DNA of 64,000 nt from Telmatactis stephensoni (Eukaryota > Cnidaria > Anthozoa > Actiniaria > Isophelliidae), in contig JALIZF010001692.1 in the NCBI GenBank assembly GCA_029948255.1, positions 62,001 to 126,000 of the forward strand. Direction: 5' to 3'. Below, one piece after another: positions 37,970 through 48,494 of the stretch. Numbering within the stretch: the stretch's first letter is position 1; every line of letters starts with the position of its first letter. Under the pieces are notes generated by a model. It was not told where the DNA came from. It saw nothing but the letters and a program-made list of their open reading frames with translations, and ran no database searches. Both the position numbers and the translations under genes were made by a program.

Positions 37970-38092
37970 ACTTACTCTGGTACAGGGTAGCGTTTTAAGC
38001 TTTTTTACTCTGGAACAGGGTCAGGGTTTGAGGGGCTCAGCGGCACGTCCCTACCAAAAACTGGAAGGAGTACCCCCCCCCCCCCCCCCCGG
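37970..38092. repeat. CTGGAACAGGGT repeat with poly(C) end, copy 1
   Basis: Degenerate repeats of the word CTGGAACAGGGT precede a block GAGGGGCTCAGCGGCAC and a run of about 20 C. The same block recurs at 42240-42530. The poly(C) end with GGAGTACCCCC resembles the end of the element at 55786-56115. Confidence 0.6.
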
Positions 38093-38324
38093 CCCTTCTT
38101 CTTCGCTACTCAGAAACATTCCTTTGCTCAAGTCAAGCTTAAAGATCGATCATTGCTAATTTTTTCCGTTGTAGAAGCTGGTCTACATGAGTTTTAAAAC
38201 TCTGTTGTCGAACTTTATTTTAATGAAATCCATCTTGTCGAAGCGTTACAGCAAAAGGGGACGGTCTTGGCGTGAAACTCAATACTGATATTTTGCATGC
38301 GAATGTTAGTGGAAACAGGGGCTC

Positions 38325-41300
38325 AAATTATATTTTGGCGCGAAAGTAATTTAGTTAACAGTTTTGGCGGGAATGGCATCAAAACAGACAAAAAGGCACC
38401 CTTTTTAACGTGTTGCCTTGGATCTTCTTATCGTAAAAAAGGTACCTTTTTCCACAGGGAACCCGGCTTTATTCAGCTATATTTCTATATTTCATCGAAA
38501 CGTTAATATTGGGATTCCTGTGACATGAGATCGTTAACTGTACGATCGACATCCGGTGAGCATCCTATTACAGCAAATTACATGAGCGTGTAATATATAA
38601 AAGCCGTTTGACACTGCTAGTACGTAAACTGATAGGGGATTAAGTTTATCGACTTTCGTAACGCATTCTCGAATTATAATCCCCTTCATAATATCAACAC
38701 AGCATGAAAAGCTGTATTTACGTGTCCGTAAAGAATCCACAAAGGTTCCGTAAAGAAATAGTTTACGCCTCTTTACGGCATTATTTACAAGTGCGTAAAG
38801 ATTGTATTTACGGTACTATCACGGTGATTGTAAAGGTGCCGGTACAGACATAATTTACCGGTATATTTACGGAGCTCAAAAGATCCGTAAATCTCACCTT
38901 AACGCATATAATCGTCATCGTAAAGATGCGCAAAAGCAATCTTTACGGGTATATTCGTGATGGAAAAGATGCGCAAAACCAGTATTTACGCGTACAATCG
39001 CCATCGTAAAGATGCGCAAAAGCAATCTTTACGGGTATATTCGTGATGGAAAAGATGCGAAAAACCAGTATTTACGGGTATATTCGTGATGGAAAAGATG
39101 CGCAAAATCACTATTTATGCTTACAGTAGTCATCGTAAAGATACGAAAACCGACTTTCACGCGTACATTTTTAATTAATCGTAAAAATCCCCAAAGCTAC
39201 ATTTACGCGCACTTCTAATTGAACTATGGAGAACAAAGAACTTTGCTACTATTTGCTAGGTTGTTTCATGGTTTTAGTGTTAGCGCTCTAAAGCAAATAT
39301 AATGTAATGACCTCCAAATCCTACATTTTGAGAAGCTTGTTCATTATCATAGATATAAAACGATTTAAAGAGTAAATATATTTTATTCAAAAAACAGTAA
39401 CTTTCTTAGTGAAATTACATTTCAAAATCTCTAAATATATTTAAAATATTTGAATATCAAAATATACATAAAATACTCTGTTTCAACGTATCCAATACAG
39501 CATGATCTAGTCTTATCAGTCCATTATACTAGAATTAAGGTATCGTAGCGCGACATTAGGTCATTTACTTGCTTGTAAACTGGAGACGGAAACAGTAAGC
39601 TTCGCAGACGGTCAAAGACCTTCGAATGGTCTTTAGCATCCTAGAAACAATCACATAAGAAACTTTTAATTATATCCACTTCTTTTGATGCTAATTCACC
39701 ACGAAGATAAACGCGCTCTCGACTCATATGAATCAACTGCTCATTTCGCTCATTTCGATCTCGCGCGAGTCAAATCTTCCAACGGACTGACAACGCGTCA
39801 TAACACTATAGCTTACTTTTAAAATATAAATTTCAACAAATGCTACTTACCAAAAAGTTATTTTAGCTTTAGAATCGATTGGAGATCGGTTAAATGTATG
39901 GCGCCAAGCATCAGAACATAAGCTTAAATCCCAGTCACAATGTTAGCTTTTAAGCTGTTCTATCAGTTTCTTCTCGGCCAATATTTTTAAGTAAAAGTTT
40001 TTCTTTGTATCTTTCATTGAATCGAGCAACAAGCTGAAGATCTTTGAGGCAATAGAGGGCATATTTATCGAGACAAACTTCATAGAATTCACGCGTGTTC
40101 AACAACCATAACGAACATCAACGAATTTGTAATTGAGCGGCAAGAGTTCAAATATCAAATGGCGCGTCATGATTGGTCAGCTTTGGTAAATACTTCCGGT
40201 GATCGTGTTATAATTAATTAAAATTGATTCGTTCCAGATTTGTTATTGAGTTCTTGAAGTAATCGACATAATCATCTGTAAAATTTAGCGGCCCTAAAGT
40301 GACCTAAAGGCAGCTTTGATATTTAAAATCTAATGTAATGCTTTTTCAACCACAGAAGACTATAACAGTCGATCCTAACAAAGTTAATAGAGTGGATCCT
40401 AACAAGTAGAACCGTAAACAATATTAGCAATCCTTTAGCAAAAGCATAAAGCCCAGAATAAACGTATCTGTTAAAAATACGTGTTGATCGTGACGATTTC
40501 CTGACTACTGTTATTCCTGACCAGTTTTTGAGTAGACTGTACTCAATATATTGAGTAAAAGCTGACTTATTTTACTCAAAGAAAAAAATTGGGTAGATAG
40601 TAAGTTTTTACTCAATCAGTATTGGGTGATAGCCGACTTTTACTCAAAGAAAGAATTAAACTAACCCATTCTAAAAATAAAATTTTTGCAGTGTACATAC
40701 CAAGATTTTTACATAGTTTTGCTTTTCTTTACATGTCTTTACGGTCTTCTCGAACCTTTACGGCAAACTTTACGACGGAGTATTTACGGATCTTTATGAC
40801 TTGTTTAAGGCAACTTTACAATACCTATATTTTTACGTGCCTTTACGTTTCTTTACGTGTTTTTACGGTCTTTTCGCACCTTTACGGTGAGCTTTACGAC
40901 GGAATATTTACGGATCTTTATGACCTGTTTAAGGCAACTTTATAACAACAGTATTTTTACGTTCCTTTACTGTATCTTTACGTTTCTTTACGATCTTTTC
41001 GCACCTTTACGCTCCTCCGTAAATATAACGGTAAATATCCATCAATCTTTACGCACCTTTAGGACGTAAAGAAGTGTAAATACAGCATTTCATGCTGTGC
41101 AAGTTACTGTTTCAAAGAACGCCCGATAATCAGATTACAACTCTATGTTACACGATACTTCAAAACGATCTCATATGCCACAGGAATCCCAATATTAGCG
41201 TTTCGATAAAGTACAGAATAAAGCTGAATAAAGCCGGGTTCCCTGTGCTTTTTCATCCTTTTGTCATTTTTTGTAAAAGTCTAAAAACGACATAAATAGC

Positions 41301-41760
41301 TAGAACTTTTAACAAAAATCTATTTACAGCGAAAATCGTTGCATCGCGACCTCCAACGTCGGTAAGATTTTGGTCCAGTTTCTGATCCGTCCATCTTTCT
41401 TGGGGGCGGAGCTTTCACGAACTCGTTCAGTGATTGGTTGATTTGAAAGAAGCTCCGTCCCCAAACTGATTGACGGCTCAGAAAAACCCAAAATCAAAAC
41501 AAAATTTGTAATTTGCTGGTCGCGAGACAACGATTTTGGCTGTCAAACAAGCCATTAAAATTCCTACTCATTTATCAAAATCAAAGGTACCTTTTTATCT
41601 AGGAGGAGAATGTTTCAAAAAATCAGCAAAAAAGATGGAAAGTTTTGAGCGTTTTGACATCCCTACGATTTGAAAATACAAACGAAAAGGATTTTTTACG
41701 ATTTCACATTCAAATTTGATGAAAAAATGAAATTGCCACTTTTTGTCACTGATTCTCTAC
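38325..41760. repeat. Inverted duplicate of the methyltransferase upstream region, split by a transposon
   Basis: 38325-38452 and 41248-41760, read in reverse, match 30741-31165 immediately upstream of the methyltransferase ATG. The match includes the two E2F-like sites and repeated GGTACCTTTTT words. The similarity stops close to the start codon; no methyltransferase frame follows on the plus strand. It may be an orphan promoter of a lost paralogue or a dispersed repeat that happens to adjoin the gene. Confidence 0.7.
38453..41247. mobile_element. 2.8-kb TIR transposon with subterminal CGTAAA arrays
   Basis: The terminal inverted repeats of about 85 bp begin CACAGGGAACCCGGCTTTAT at the left and its complement at the right. 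The exact 7-bp repeat CTTTTTC flanks both ends (38446-38452 and 41248-41254), and removing the element restores the sequence of the methyltransferase upstream copy. Arrays of CGTAAAGATGCGCAAAA-like units (about 38640-39220) face inverted arrays of TTTACG units (about 40670-41095). The 1.4-kb centre has no recognised transposase, so it is non-autonomous. The superfamily is unclear. Confidence 0.85.
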
Positions 41761-42239
41761 AATTCCTGTTTCGTGCTTTGAGCCAAGACGCTCAAATTAC
41801 AAATAGTTGAACTTATGCAAACAAATACACGTGAGGTGTTATGTAATCTCATTGAATACACATGAGACCAAGTTTATACCCCATTATTGTATTGGTACCC
41901 CCTCTAGGGGCCCACATGTGATTCACTAGAGGGACTGCAAGCTACCAAACATTTTCAGTGTCGTGTACAGGTCTTTTCTAGTCATTTGAAGTAAGAAATT
42001 CCTTTTTCTTTGGGCCAGTTCTTAGGGGCTATATTCGCAATTAGTATTGCCACTCATTGTGGCTATTTTTCAGTGCATGGTTTTCTAAGTTTTTTTTTAT
42101 TAATTTTTGTCCCGTTCCGTCCCACGCGACATTTGTGGTAGCTTTGTCGCATGGCGAAAAACAACAAAAAAGAAACTCCTAAGGTCCTTTATTAGGTCAT
42201 TCGTTTATAAGGCGCAAAGCGACTTAAAAAAGGGATTTG

Positions 42240-42530
42240 ACTGTGCTGCCGAACAGGGTAGGGTTTTCAGCGATTTTACTAGCTCTGGAACAGGGTATAT
42301 ATAAAATCGTAATTACTCTCTTGAAACAGGGTATCTATTTAACAAAGTTCGTCTAAAAGGCCGGGCTAAAAGGGGTTAACGACACGTCAACTTGGCCGGA
42401 AGCAATGAAATGAGGCAGGCATTTACTCCGGAACAGGGTATCAATTTTGGAAATTTTGCTCTGGAACAGGGTCAGGGTTCGAGGGGCTCAGCGGCACATC
42501 CCTACCCAAAACTGGAAGGAGCTCTGGCAG
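42240..42530. repeat. CTGGAACAGGGT repeat, copy 2
   Basis: At least four spaced copies of GGAACAGGGT or GAAACAGGGT occur, ending with the GAGGGGCTCAGCGGCAC and CCTACCCAAAACTGGAAGG blocks shared with 37970-38092. Known function: none. Confidence 0.55.
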
Positions 42531-42773
42531 GAATCAGTCCTAAGAAATCAGGCCGTTCTGGCCGGTTGGTTCCACTAAATGGAAAGCACCCTTAGTGCTA
42601 TTTGTGTTGCATTGGAATTCAATATATGCATTCATTTATTTAACATCAGGGTCTGCCAGTTTTGTATATTAATTTCACAGATATGCCTTCAGTTTCTAAA
42701 AGGAAACCCCTCCCTAGGAAGGCCAAGGCCAGCAATCCACAGTTAAAAAGGAAAGGATACGTCCAGCAGTGGA

Positions 42774-42861
42774 GGTAAGGTTTCGATAGCTTTCTTGTAA
42801 ATGTTGATGTTGCGGTGGTTTGGTTCAACAGCGCGGTTGAATACCTTCATGTTTTGGTACC
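42774..42861 (-). pseudogene. 88-bp fragment of a methyltransferase gene
   Basis: On the minus strand the segment encodes YQNMKVFNRAVEPNHRN and onward, nearly identical to residues 92-120 of the intact methyltransferase at 29820-30737. Similarity ends abruptly at both sides without splice sites. It is a fragment of a duplicated or shuffled paralogue. A MITE begins 40 bp to the right. Confidence 0.8.
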
Positions 42862-42900
42862 AACAATCTTTAGGACAACCCATTAATATTTGTCCCAGAA

Positions 42901-42998
42901 TAGCCTCCTCCGCAGGCAACTGTTCGCTTTTTCGCTGGGCCTCCTGTGTTAAAGAATTTCGCACAGAAAGCCCAAAAGGTTGCCTGCAGAGGAGGCTA
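42901..42998. mobile_element. TAGCCT-family MITE, copy 3 (98 bp)
   Basis: The ends TAGCCTCCTCCGCAGGCAAC and the reversed right end TAGCCTCCTCTGCAGGCAAC are nearly perfect inverted repeats. The 9-bp repeat GTCCCAGAA flanks both sides (42892-42900 and 42999-43007). Confidence 0.85.
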
Positions 42999-43007
42999 GT
43001 CCCAGAA

Positions 43008-43730
43008 TACTTTTTAACTTGTGGATTGCAAATCCACGAGTTATAGTTTGGGGTCGAATATGCCAATGTGTCACTCGCTCACTCACTCACTTACTCGAAC
43101 ATTGTTAAACTATGTTACTGTGCATGCTCGACGTGATTGAAGGTAGACCGAAAGTAACGTGGGTTCTGGGTACGAGATCGTGCTCTAGCAATCTCATACC
43201 CAGAGTCTGCGTTCCTTCTGAAGAAACGGGAAACTCTGGGGAAACGGAATTTTCTGCGAATTTTTTATTGATGCTTAGGAAAATAATAATCAAACCGGAA
43301 ACAGGTAAAGCAAAAGCTCTGATTGGTGGAACATGTAAATAAGTACAAAATACGTCAAAAATAGAACATCATGGGAATTTATCCACAAAGGCAATTATAG
43401 GTCAAGAGATTGAAATTCCTACGGAAGCCCGAGTAATAAAGCAAATGAAAGCATTTTGAGGACGCCGGCTCAGAACCGACCTCCGCCGTCTCGGGCGCCC
43501 TCGGAAAGGCCATCGAGTCTGCTAACCAAAAATAGCAACAAAAAGGCATATTGAGTTTGCATGTCGAGTGACTGAGTGTTTTATGAAGCAATTTCATTAA
43601 TTTATAGCGACATTTTGCTACAGAGAGAAACAGATTTTGCATTTGATTGGTAGGTTCGCGCTACTTTGTTTGTGGGGTTACAACCTCAAATAAAAAATAT
43701 ATACACAAAATCTAGCCAAAACATCACGCA
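43008..43730. other. No recognised gene
   Basis: Nothing recognised beyond a short ACTC repeat near 43075-43095. Confidence 0.4.
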
Positions 43731-43734
43731 TCAT

Positions 43735-43806
43735 TCAGTGGTCTAATGGAATGGCCGATGGGTTTATGAGATGAAGGCGGTTTAGAGTTCGACCCAGTCT
43801 CATGGT
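43735..43806 (+). mobile_element. tRNA-like sequence, probably SINE head
   Basis: TGGTCTAATGG fits the pol III A box and AGTTCGACCC fits the B box at tRNA-like spacing, followed by runs of T that could end pol III transcription. The arms do not fold into a good tRNA cloverleaf, so a SINE or tRNA pseudogene is more likely than a functional tRNA. Confidence 0.35.
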
Positions 43807-44071
43807 ATTTGATTTTTTTTTCTTTTTCCTCATTATTATTTTTTTATTTTATAGCTCATGCCTATTTTTCCCTAAAAATTACATTAACTCTTATTATTAA
43901 TATTTAATCATTTAAAATGATATTTGAAAAAATCCCTAAAAAAGCTTTATAGGTTGGTCCAATCTTTCTGTCATTATATTTGATACTAATAAAAATAAAT
44001 ATATAATGCTTTAAAGATTGGTTTATATTTATAGGAATTTTCATAGTACAACGTACTACATATTCATTAGT

Positions 44072-44075
<4 letters not shown>

Positions 44076-44113
<38 letters not shown>

Positions 44114-45494
44114 CTCAGACTTTTATTTAGATTTTCTCCACTATATATTTACAAGACATATCAAACATACAATGATTATGGACATATATCTATATATCTA
44201 TATAAACCATTAATATCAAGTCTGCTTACTTTTGTTGTAGTTGTTGTTATAATTTTGTTACTTATTTAGAAATACCTAAATATATCTTAATTGATTATTT
44301 TTGCTATCAACACTTAATTGAAACACAGAACATTAGAAAAATTCATATAGAAAACTAAATATATTGTTACTTACTGTTAAATTAACTAAACGCGGTCTTA
44401 AGTCTTTCCCATTTTCCTTCATGTAAAACTAATTTATTTTTTGCAACTGCAATATTTCTTTCGATTCTTTCAATATTTTTAAGGCAATTCTTGAATAACT
44501 CAAGAGATGGTGGATTTTTCTTGTCTCTAGACTTGTAGAGTAGTAGCTTATACATCAATAATATCATATTAATCTCTTTTTCATCTACTCCTAATAATAC
44601 CACTACTTTAGTTAAGATTGGCAAATGTACGCCATAAACTTGAAGCCAATTTTGGATTTCAAAGTATAAATTTTTGGAAACTGTACAATCCACGAATAGA
44701 TGTTCAATGGTCTCGAGGTGGTGATGGCAAAAGGAACAGCTTGGAGAACTGATAATATGAAAGCGATATAAGTCCCGATTAAGATAAAGAATGTTGTTGA
44801 CAATTTTATATTGGAAGTACCTCATATATGTGTCAATCGTTGTTAAATAAATTCTCTCGTAAACTTTAGTCCAATTTATGTCCTCGTTGAGTTTTTCAAA
44901 TATTTTTGTTTGAGAAGAGGGAGGTTTGAATAATTTTTGAATGAAGTAATTATATATTTGTTTTGTTTTCACCTTTGTTAATGTTACTTTCTTTTCTTCT
45001 ATATATAAGAACTTCTCCTGTTCAATTTGTAACACTTTCGTTTCTTTTAATTTGCTCTTCCGATTTCGCCTTCTTTTCCGGGTTTCCTCCAGAGGTTTCC
45101 AATTCAATATCAAAAACTACATTAAAATCACCACCCCAGACCATATATGAATTAACTGGAAAGTCAAGAGATCCAATTTTGTTAACAATTTCTTTGAGGA
45201 CTAAAATTTGTTGGTTTTCATAATTCGGCAAGTAACTGTTTATGAAAACAAAGCTATTTCCTTCAATTTCTAGCCAAATAATAATGTATCTACCGTTCGT
45301 ATCCTTAATTGTCTCTTTTATATTGTAGTTGATTTTAGAACCTATTAGTATAGCTACTCCTCTACTTCTAGATGTTCCATTAGCCAAAATTAACGAACCT
45401 TTTGTTCGTTTAGACCAATAGTCACAGACCTCTTTTATACTATGCGTCTCTTGTAAAAAAGAAACCCCTTTGTCACCCTCATGTTTTTCTAACC
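44076..45494 (-). mobile_element. L1-like LINE, 5'-truncated and internally deleted
   Basis: Reading on the minus strand from 45494, the sequence encodes part of an APE-type endonuclease (SFLQETHS, SRGVAILI, FINSYLPN and VWGGDFNVVFD motifs, to about 45022). In another frame (45113-44382) it encodes a C-terminal domain with a CX2CX8HX4C zinc motif (CSFCHHHLETIEHLFVDC). The reverse transcriptase that should lie between them is missing. An A-tail (poly-T on the plus strand, about 44073-44113) ends the element. The 14-bp direct repeat ATTCATTAGTGTTT flanks it (44062-44075 and 45495-45508). This is a dead copy. Confidence 0.85.
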
Positions 45495-45508
45495 ATTCAT
45501 TAGTGTTT

Positions 45509-46277
45509 ATTAAGATGGATCAAGCATATAAAGATATTAGGAATATTTATAGGAATTTTCAGAATAAATTTTATAAATTTTATAATTTTATAGTATTTTT
45601 TAGCAATTCATAATTCTTTTTTATCTTAGTATAATATTCAGCAAATTTCATAAAATGAATGTTATTCTTATTATTTTTTCTTATTATTATAATTATTTTT
45701 CTTATTATTTATTCTTATTATTTTTTAAGCGCATTTGATCATTACGCCATGAAAAACGCGCTTTATAAGTTAATAAATTATTATTAATTATTATTATTAT
45801 AAGATGTCTCTATCTAGACTGATGTGTATGTCCGTGCACGTGGGCAGATCGCAACCACCACAGGAAGCCCAACTGAGGAGCTGCCATAAATTAGCTGTTA
45901 CTCGATCGATGTTAATCAAATCCACGAGTTATATACGCCATCGGCGGTTTGATAAAGTAAGGGCATTACATTTGTCATCAGCTCCTCTCTGATCAACACC
46001 GTGAATAATGACTTGTTCCTGAATTGGTATCTAAGCTTTGAAAACACCAGAACCTTTCAACAGCCAACGTCACAAACATATTTAGTAAACAATTAATTCT
46101 GCACACAAAATTGAATTTTTCAATGCTTTATTAAAACTTGCTACACAATCAAATACAGTTTTAGAGAATGAAAATGTTAACGATGTGCCGCAGCTGATTT
46201 TACCAATTAAAATTTTAAGCAATAACAGAAAACTGAGAAATGCATAAAAATTTAAACTGAAAAAGCTAGCTCAGTGC
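45509..46277. other. AT-rich DNA and downstream flank of gene P1
   Basis: From about 45950 the sequence is a near-identical direct duplicate of 54100-54450 and forms the downstream flank of both cysteine-rich peptide genes. It includes another minus-strand AATAAA near 46126-46132. Nothing else recognised. Confidence 0.5.
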
Positions 46278-46283
46278 TTTATT
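46278..46283 (-). terminator. Poly(A) signal of gene P1
   Basis: AATAAA on the minus strand, about 165 bases past the stop codon. It is conserved at the same place in the paralogue (54453-54458) within AGCTCAGTGCTTTATTAA, which supports real use. Confidence 0.55.
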
Positions 46284-46445
46284 AATTAAAATCATCAAAA
46301 TATTAATGGCTAACACACTAGTAACTGAAATATCTCAGTATTAAAGAAAATGAAGTTTGACAAAACAAAAATCTAAAATTACTGACAATAATGATGTCAC
46401 CGTTTTTTAAGTTCCTTCAAGTTCGATTCGTTTCCGTTTAACCGT

Positions 46446-46637
46446 TTAAAGTGGGCGCCAGTAGAGCCTCATGTTTTTGTAGCATCTGCATTTGCTGCCG
46501 CTGCAAAACCCATGACACCACACGAGCCAAGGACGATGGCAATCATAAAAACGGTGTTTACAATGACCGCAGTTGTAGCGATAGCTGCGGCGGCATCTCC
46601 CTCGGTGATGCCATCTGACTTTTGATTCGACACCAAC
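46446..46637 (-). CDS. Gene P1, exon 4: cysteine-rich mature peptide (frame break near start)
   Basis: The exon follows a good acceptor (TTATTTTTAG at 46638) and ends in TAA at 46446. The core frame has eight cysteines spaced CX7CX2CX6CX7CX3CX4CXC, exactly as in the paralogue at 54632. The preceding exon delivers phase 1, but from the acceptor at 46637 that phase leads to an early stop. Compared with P2, two bases are missing and six are gained near the exon start. An alternative AG at 46619-46620 (exon start 46618) restores the cysteine frame, giving a 150-residue precursor, but it has a poor pyrimidine tract and leaves nine cysteines. The copy may be a pseudogene, may use the weak acceptor, or may hold an assembly error. 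The peptide is secreted by inference and strongly basic, and may be antimicrobial or venom-like. Confidence 0.6.
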   Translation of the reverse strand, partial: VGVESKVRWHHRGRCRRSYRYNCGHCKHRFYDCHRPWLVWCHGFCSGSKCRCYKNMRLYWRPL

Positions 46638-46990
46638 CTAAAAATAATAAAAACAAAACAGTGAACAAGAGCATCTTAGCATCACTAACTAAAATAGTTG
46701 AATTATAAAGCAACCAGGGCAACTGCTGTTTTATCGAGTATTACATTAATGTATAAAGTCGACAAAAATTAACAGGAATTGCAGCGTGTTTCAATGTAGG
46801 AAAAATTATAATATTCAGTCTAATTCTTCAGTCACGATTAGAAAATCAGATATTAAAAATTATTAAGAACAAAGATCAAGAGACCATAATACTAAGAGAG
46901 CGAAACTCAGTATTGATGTCTGTGCGATCCATGTCCGTGGCGACTAAGGCTATTTTTAGTAACTTCGCCATCGCGCACGCAAGGCTCTTA

Positions 46991-47228
46991 AGGTGATGTT
47001 ACACGGGTCGATTCGCAACAACGATTTTCCGCGCAACAAATGTTGTCCGTAAAGTTTATACCGTGGAAAATACAAAACGCAATTATTTTTAGCAATATTT
47101 TTGCTTAGTGAACAAGTTGCAAATGTTTATATGAATTTTAAAAACTTTTAATGCAAAATTATCAATTTGACCAAGTGTTGCGCGGAAAGTCGTTGACGTG
47201 TTGCGGATCGATCCGTGTAACATCACCT
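46991..47228. mobile_element. AGGTGATGTTACAC MITE in intron 3 of gene P1
   Basis: A 238-bp element with inverted ends AGGTGATGTTACACGGGTCG and, reversed, AGGTGATGTTACACGGATCG, continuing into GTTGCGCGGAAA-like blocks. The ends resemble those of the AGGCGCTGTTACAC element at 33795. No clean target duplication is seen. Confidence 0.7.
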
Positions 47229-47509
47229 CATTTAAAGAAACTGAGAATTCAAATGCCGAAAGCAAACGGTCCCGTCCGCGCGCACAGCAAAAATCAAATT
47301 CTATTCAGGTCCAATTCTCCCCTCCCTCTCCCCTCCCCAGGGTGTCAGTGAAGAGCGACTCCACAAACGTTCGAAATAGTAGTAAATACGGTAGATATGT
47401 AGCTATATATGAAGTAACCTGAATTCAGACAACATGGAAAGTCAAATTAGAACAAATTAATAACAACTAATAGTGTCAGTCCCTTCAACTGTAAACAATT
47501 TTTACTTAC

Positions 47510-47584
47510 CACATCGTAACCAGTATACGCGACCCCTCTTCTCCATATCGTCAGCATTCTCTGTCAAATCACTTTTTTTGTCAT
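47510..47584 (-). CDS. Gene P1, exon 3: end of propiece, Lys-Arg site, start of mature peptide
   Basis: A 75-bp exon bounded by AG (GGATAG) and the donor G|GTAAGT, entered and left in phase 1. It encodes an acidic propiece end (NADDMEKR) with a Lys-Arg processing site, then eight residues ending WLRC, the first cysteine. The paralogous exon at 62161-62235 has exactly the same length and phase. Of 11 differences between the two, 10 change the amino acid, and four residues just after Lys-Arg all differ. Other frames of this exon are closed. Confidence 0.75.
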
Positions 47585-48003
47585 CTATCCAAAGCATAAA
47601 AGCAAAATTGATCAGTTTGAATATTTTGGGAATTCATCCTTAGATACAACATTTTGCATAACTCTAGTTCTGAAATTGAATCAGTGACCTAATAACTTTT
47701 CTTAATTTCCTTTGCTATTTTCCTATATTCAAGTTCTCACATCCGCTATCGCCCTGTCTCGTTTTGTATTTCGGAGAGATCAATAGTACATGATTTCCTA
47801 CGGCTACCCTTTTCTATACGTCTGGCCCAAAAAGGTACCCCTTTCGGGTGGAGCATCCCCGTATAGCAAATGTGTCGGAGTGACCCGCCACGGGCCAAAC
47901 GTCTGTTTGCTTAAGAAGGCTGTTGAGTCAGCCGAAAATGTCAGAAAATTGACTCCAGAATTGAAACCCATCTCACACTGATTTAGTATAAGAGTCCAAT
48001 TAC
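47585..48003. other. Intron 2 of gene P1
   Basis: About 420 bp between exons 2 and 3. The part near 47680 (TGACCTAATAAC) is the unbroken version of the site where the element at 62346-63757 inserted in the paralogue. Confidence 0.6.
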
Positions 48004-48081
48004 CTTCATCGCTTTCCAGCTCACCAACTTCACTTCCCTTGGCTTCCTTGGCGTCATTTGCTTCTTCCTCGTCATTCGTAT
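48004..48081 (-). CDS. Gene P1, exon 2: acidic propiece
   Basis: A 78-bp exon with acceptor CACAG and donor G|GTAATT, phase 1 at both ends. It encodes 26 residues rich in Asp and Glu (TNDEEEANDAKEAKGSE and onward). Acidic propieces that balance a basic mature peptide are usual in antimicrobial and venom peptide precursors. Confidence 0.7.
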
Positions 48082-48275
48082 CTGTGAAAATGAACATTTA
48101 TAGAGTAGTAAATAAGTGCTGGGTTAATAAAATCTTGACTTGATGGCTAATGACACGAAACATGGTAGCTTGTAATTTGTAAGTGCAAGCAATCATGAAC
48201 ATACAAAAAGACTTATTCTATTAACATGAAAATTAGATGAAATTGAAATGGTCAAACACTTAAACTTAATCTTAC

Positions 48276-48402
48276 CAGCTTCCAGGACATCTTGCTCTAT
48301 CGGTTCCTCAAGAGGAGTGTCCTTTGCTGTACCCTCGTGAGGAGTAGCTACAGCCAAGGCGATGAGGCCAAAAAGAAACAGCAAAGAGAGTTTGAACTTC
48401 AT
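48276..48402 (-). CDS. Gene P1, exon 1: signal peptide and start of propiece
   Basis: The ATG at 48402 opens MKFKLSLLFLFGLIALAVA, a clear signal peptide with cleavage likely after Ala19. A short acidic stretch follows, ending in phase 1 at the consensus donor G|GTAAGA. A TTG nine codons upstream is not the start. The TATA box is 55 bases upstream. This is the first of four exons of a precursor that would be directed to the secretory pathway, probably of gland or venom cells; no homologue is recognised by name. Damicornin-type antimicrobial peptides and small cysteine-rich coral peptides share the precursor layout, but I could not match the cysteine spacing to either. Confidence 0.75.
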
Positions 48403-48456
48403 GTCTGAGCAGCACTTCAACCAATCCAAGTAATGAAGAGATGAACTCCACCTTCC

Positions 48457-48462
48457 TTTATA
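48457..48462 (-). promoter_or_regulatory. TATA box of gene P1
   Basis: TATAAA on the minus strand lies 55 bases before the start codon, implying a 5' leader of about 25-30 bases. Its position suits a highly expressed TATA-type promoter. Confidence 0.6.
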
Positions 48463-48494
48463 CAGTTTGTAGTGTTTAATGAATTATTCATATA

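Noticed and set aside
38640..39220. CRISPR-like spaced repeat array
   Set aside because: Repeats are degenerate, lie within a eukaryotic transposon with inverted counterparts at the other end, and have no cas genes.
46446..46637. Alternative reading of P1 exon 4 as a hydrophobic, alanine-rich transmembrane tail
   Set aside because: Some differences to P2 are silent in that frame, but P2 has stops in it and the cysteine spacing is conserved exactly in the other frame, which also fits P2's splice phase.
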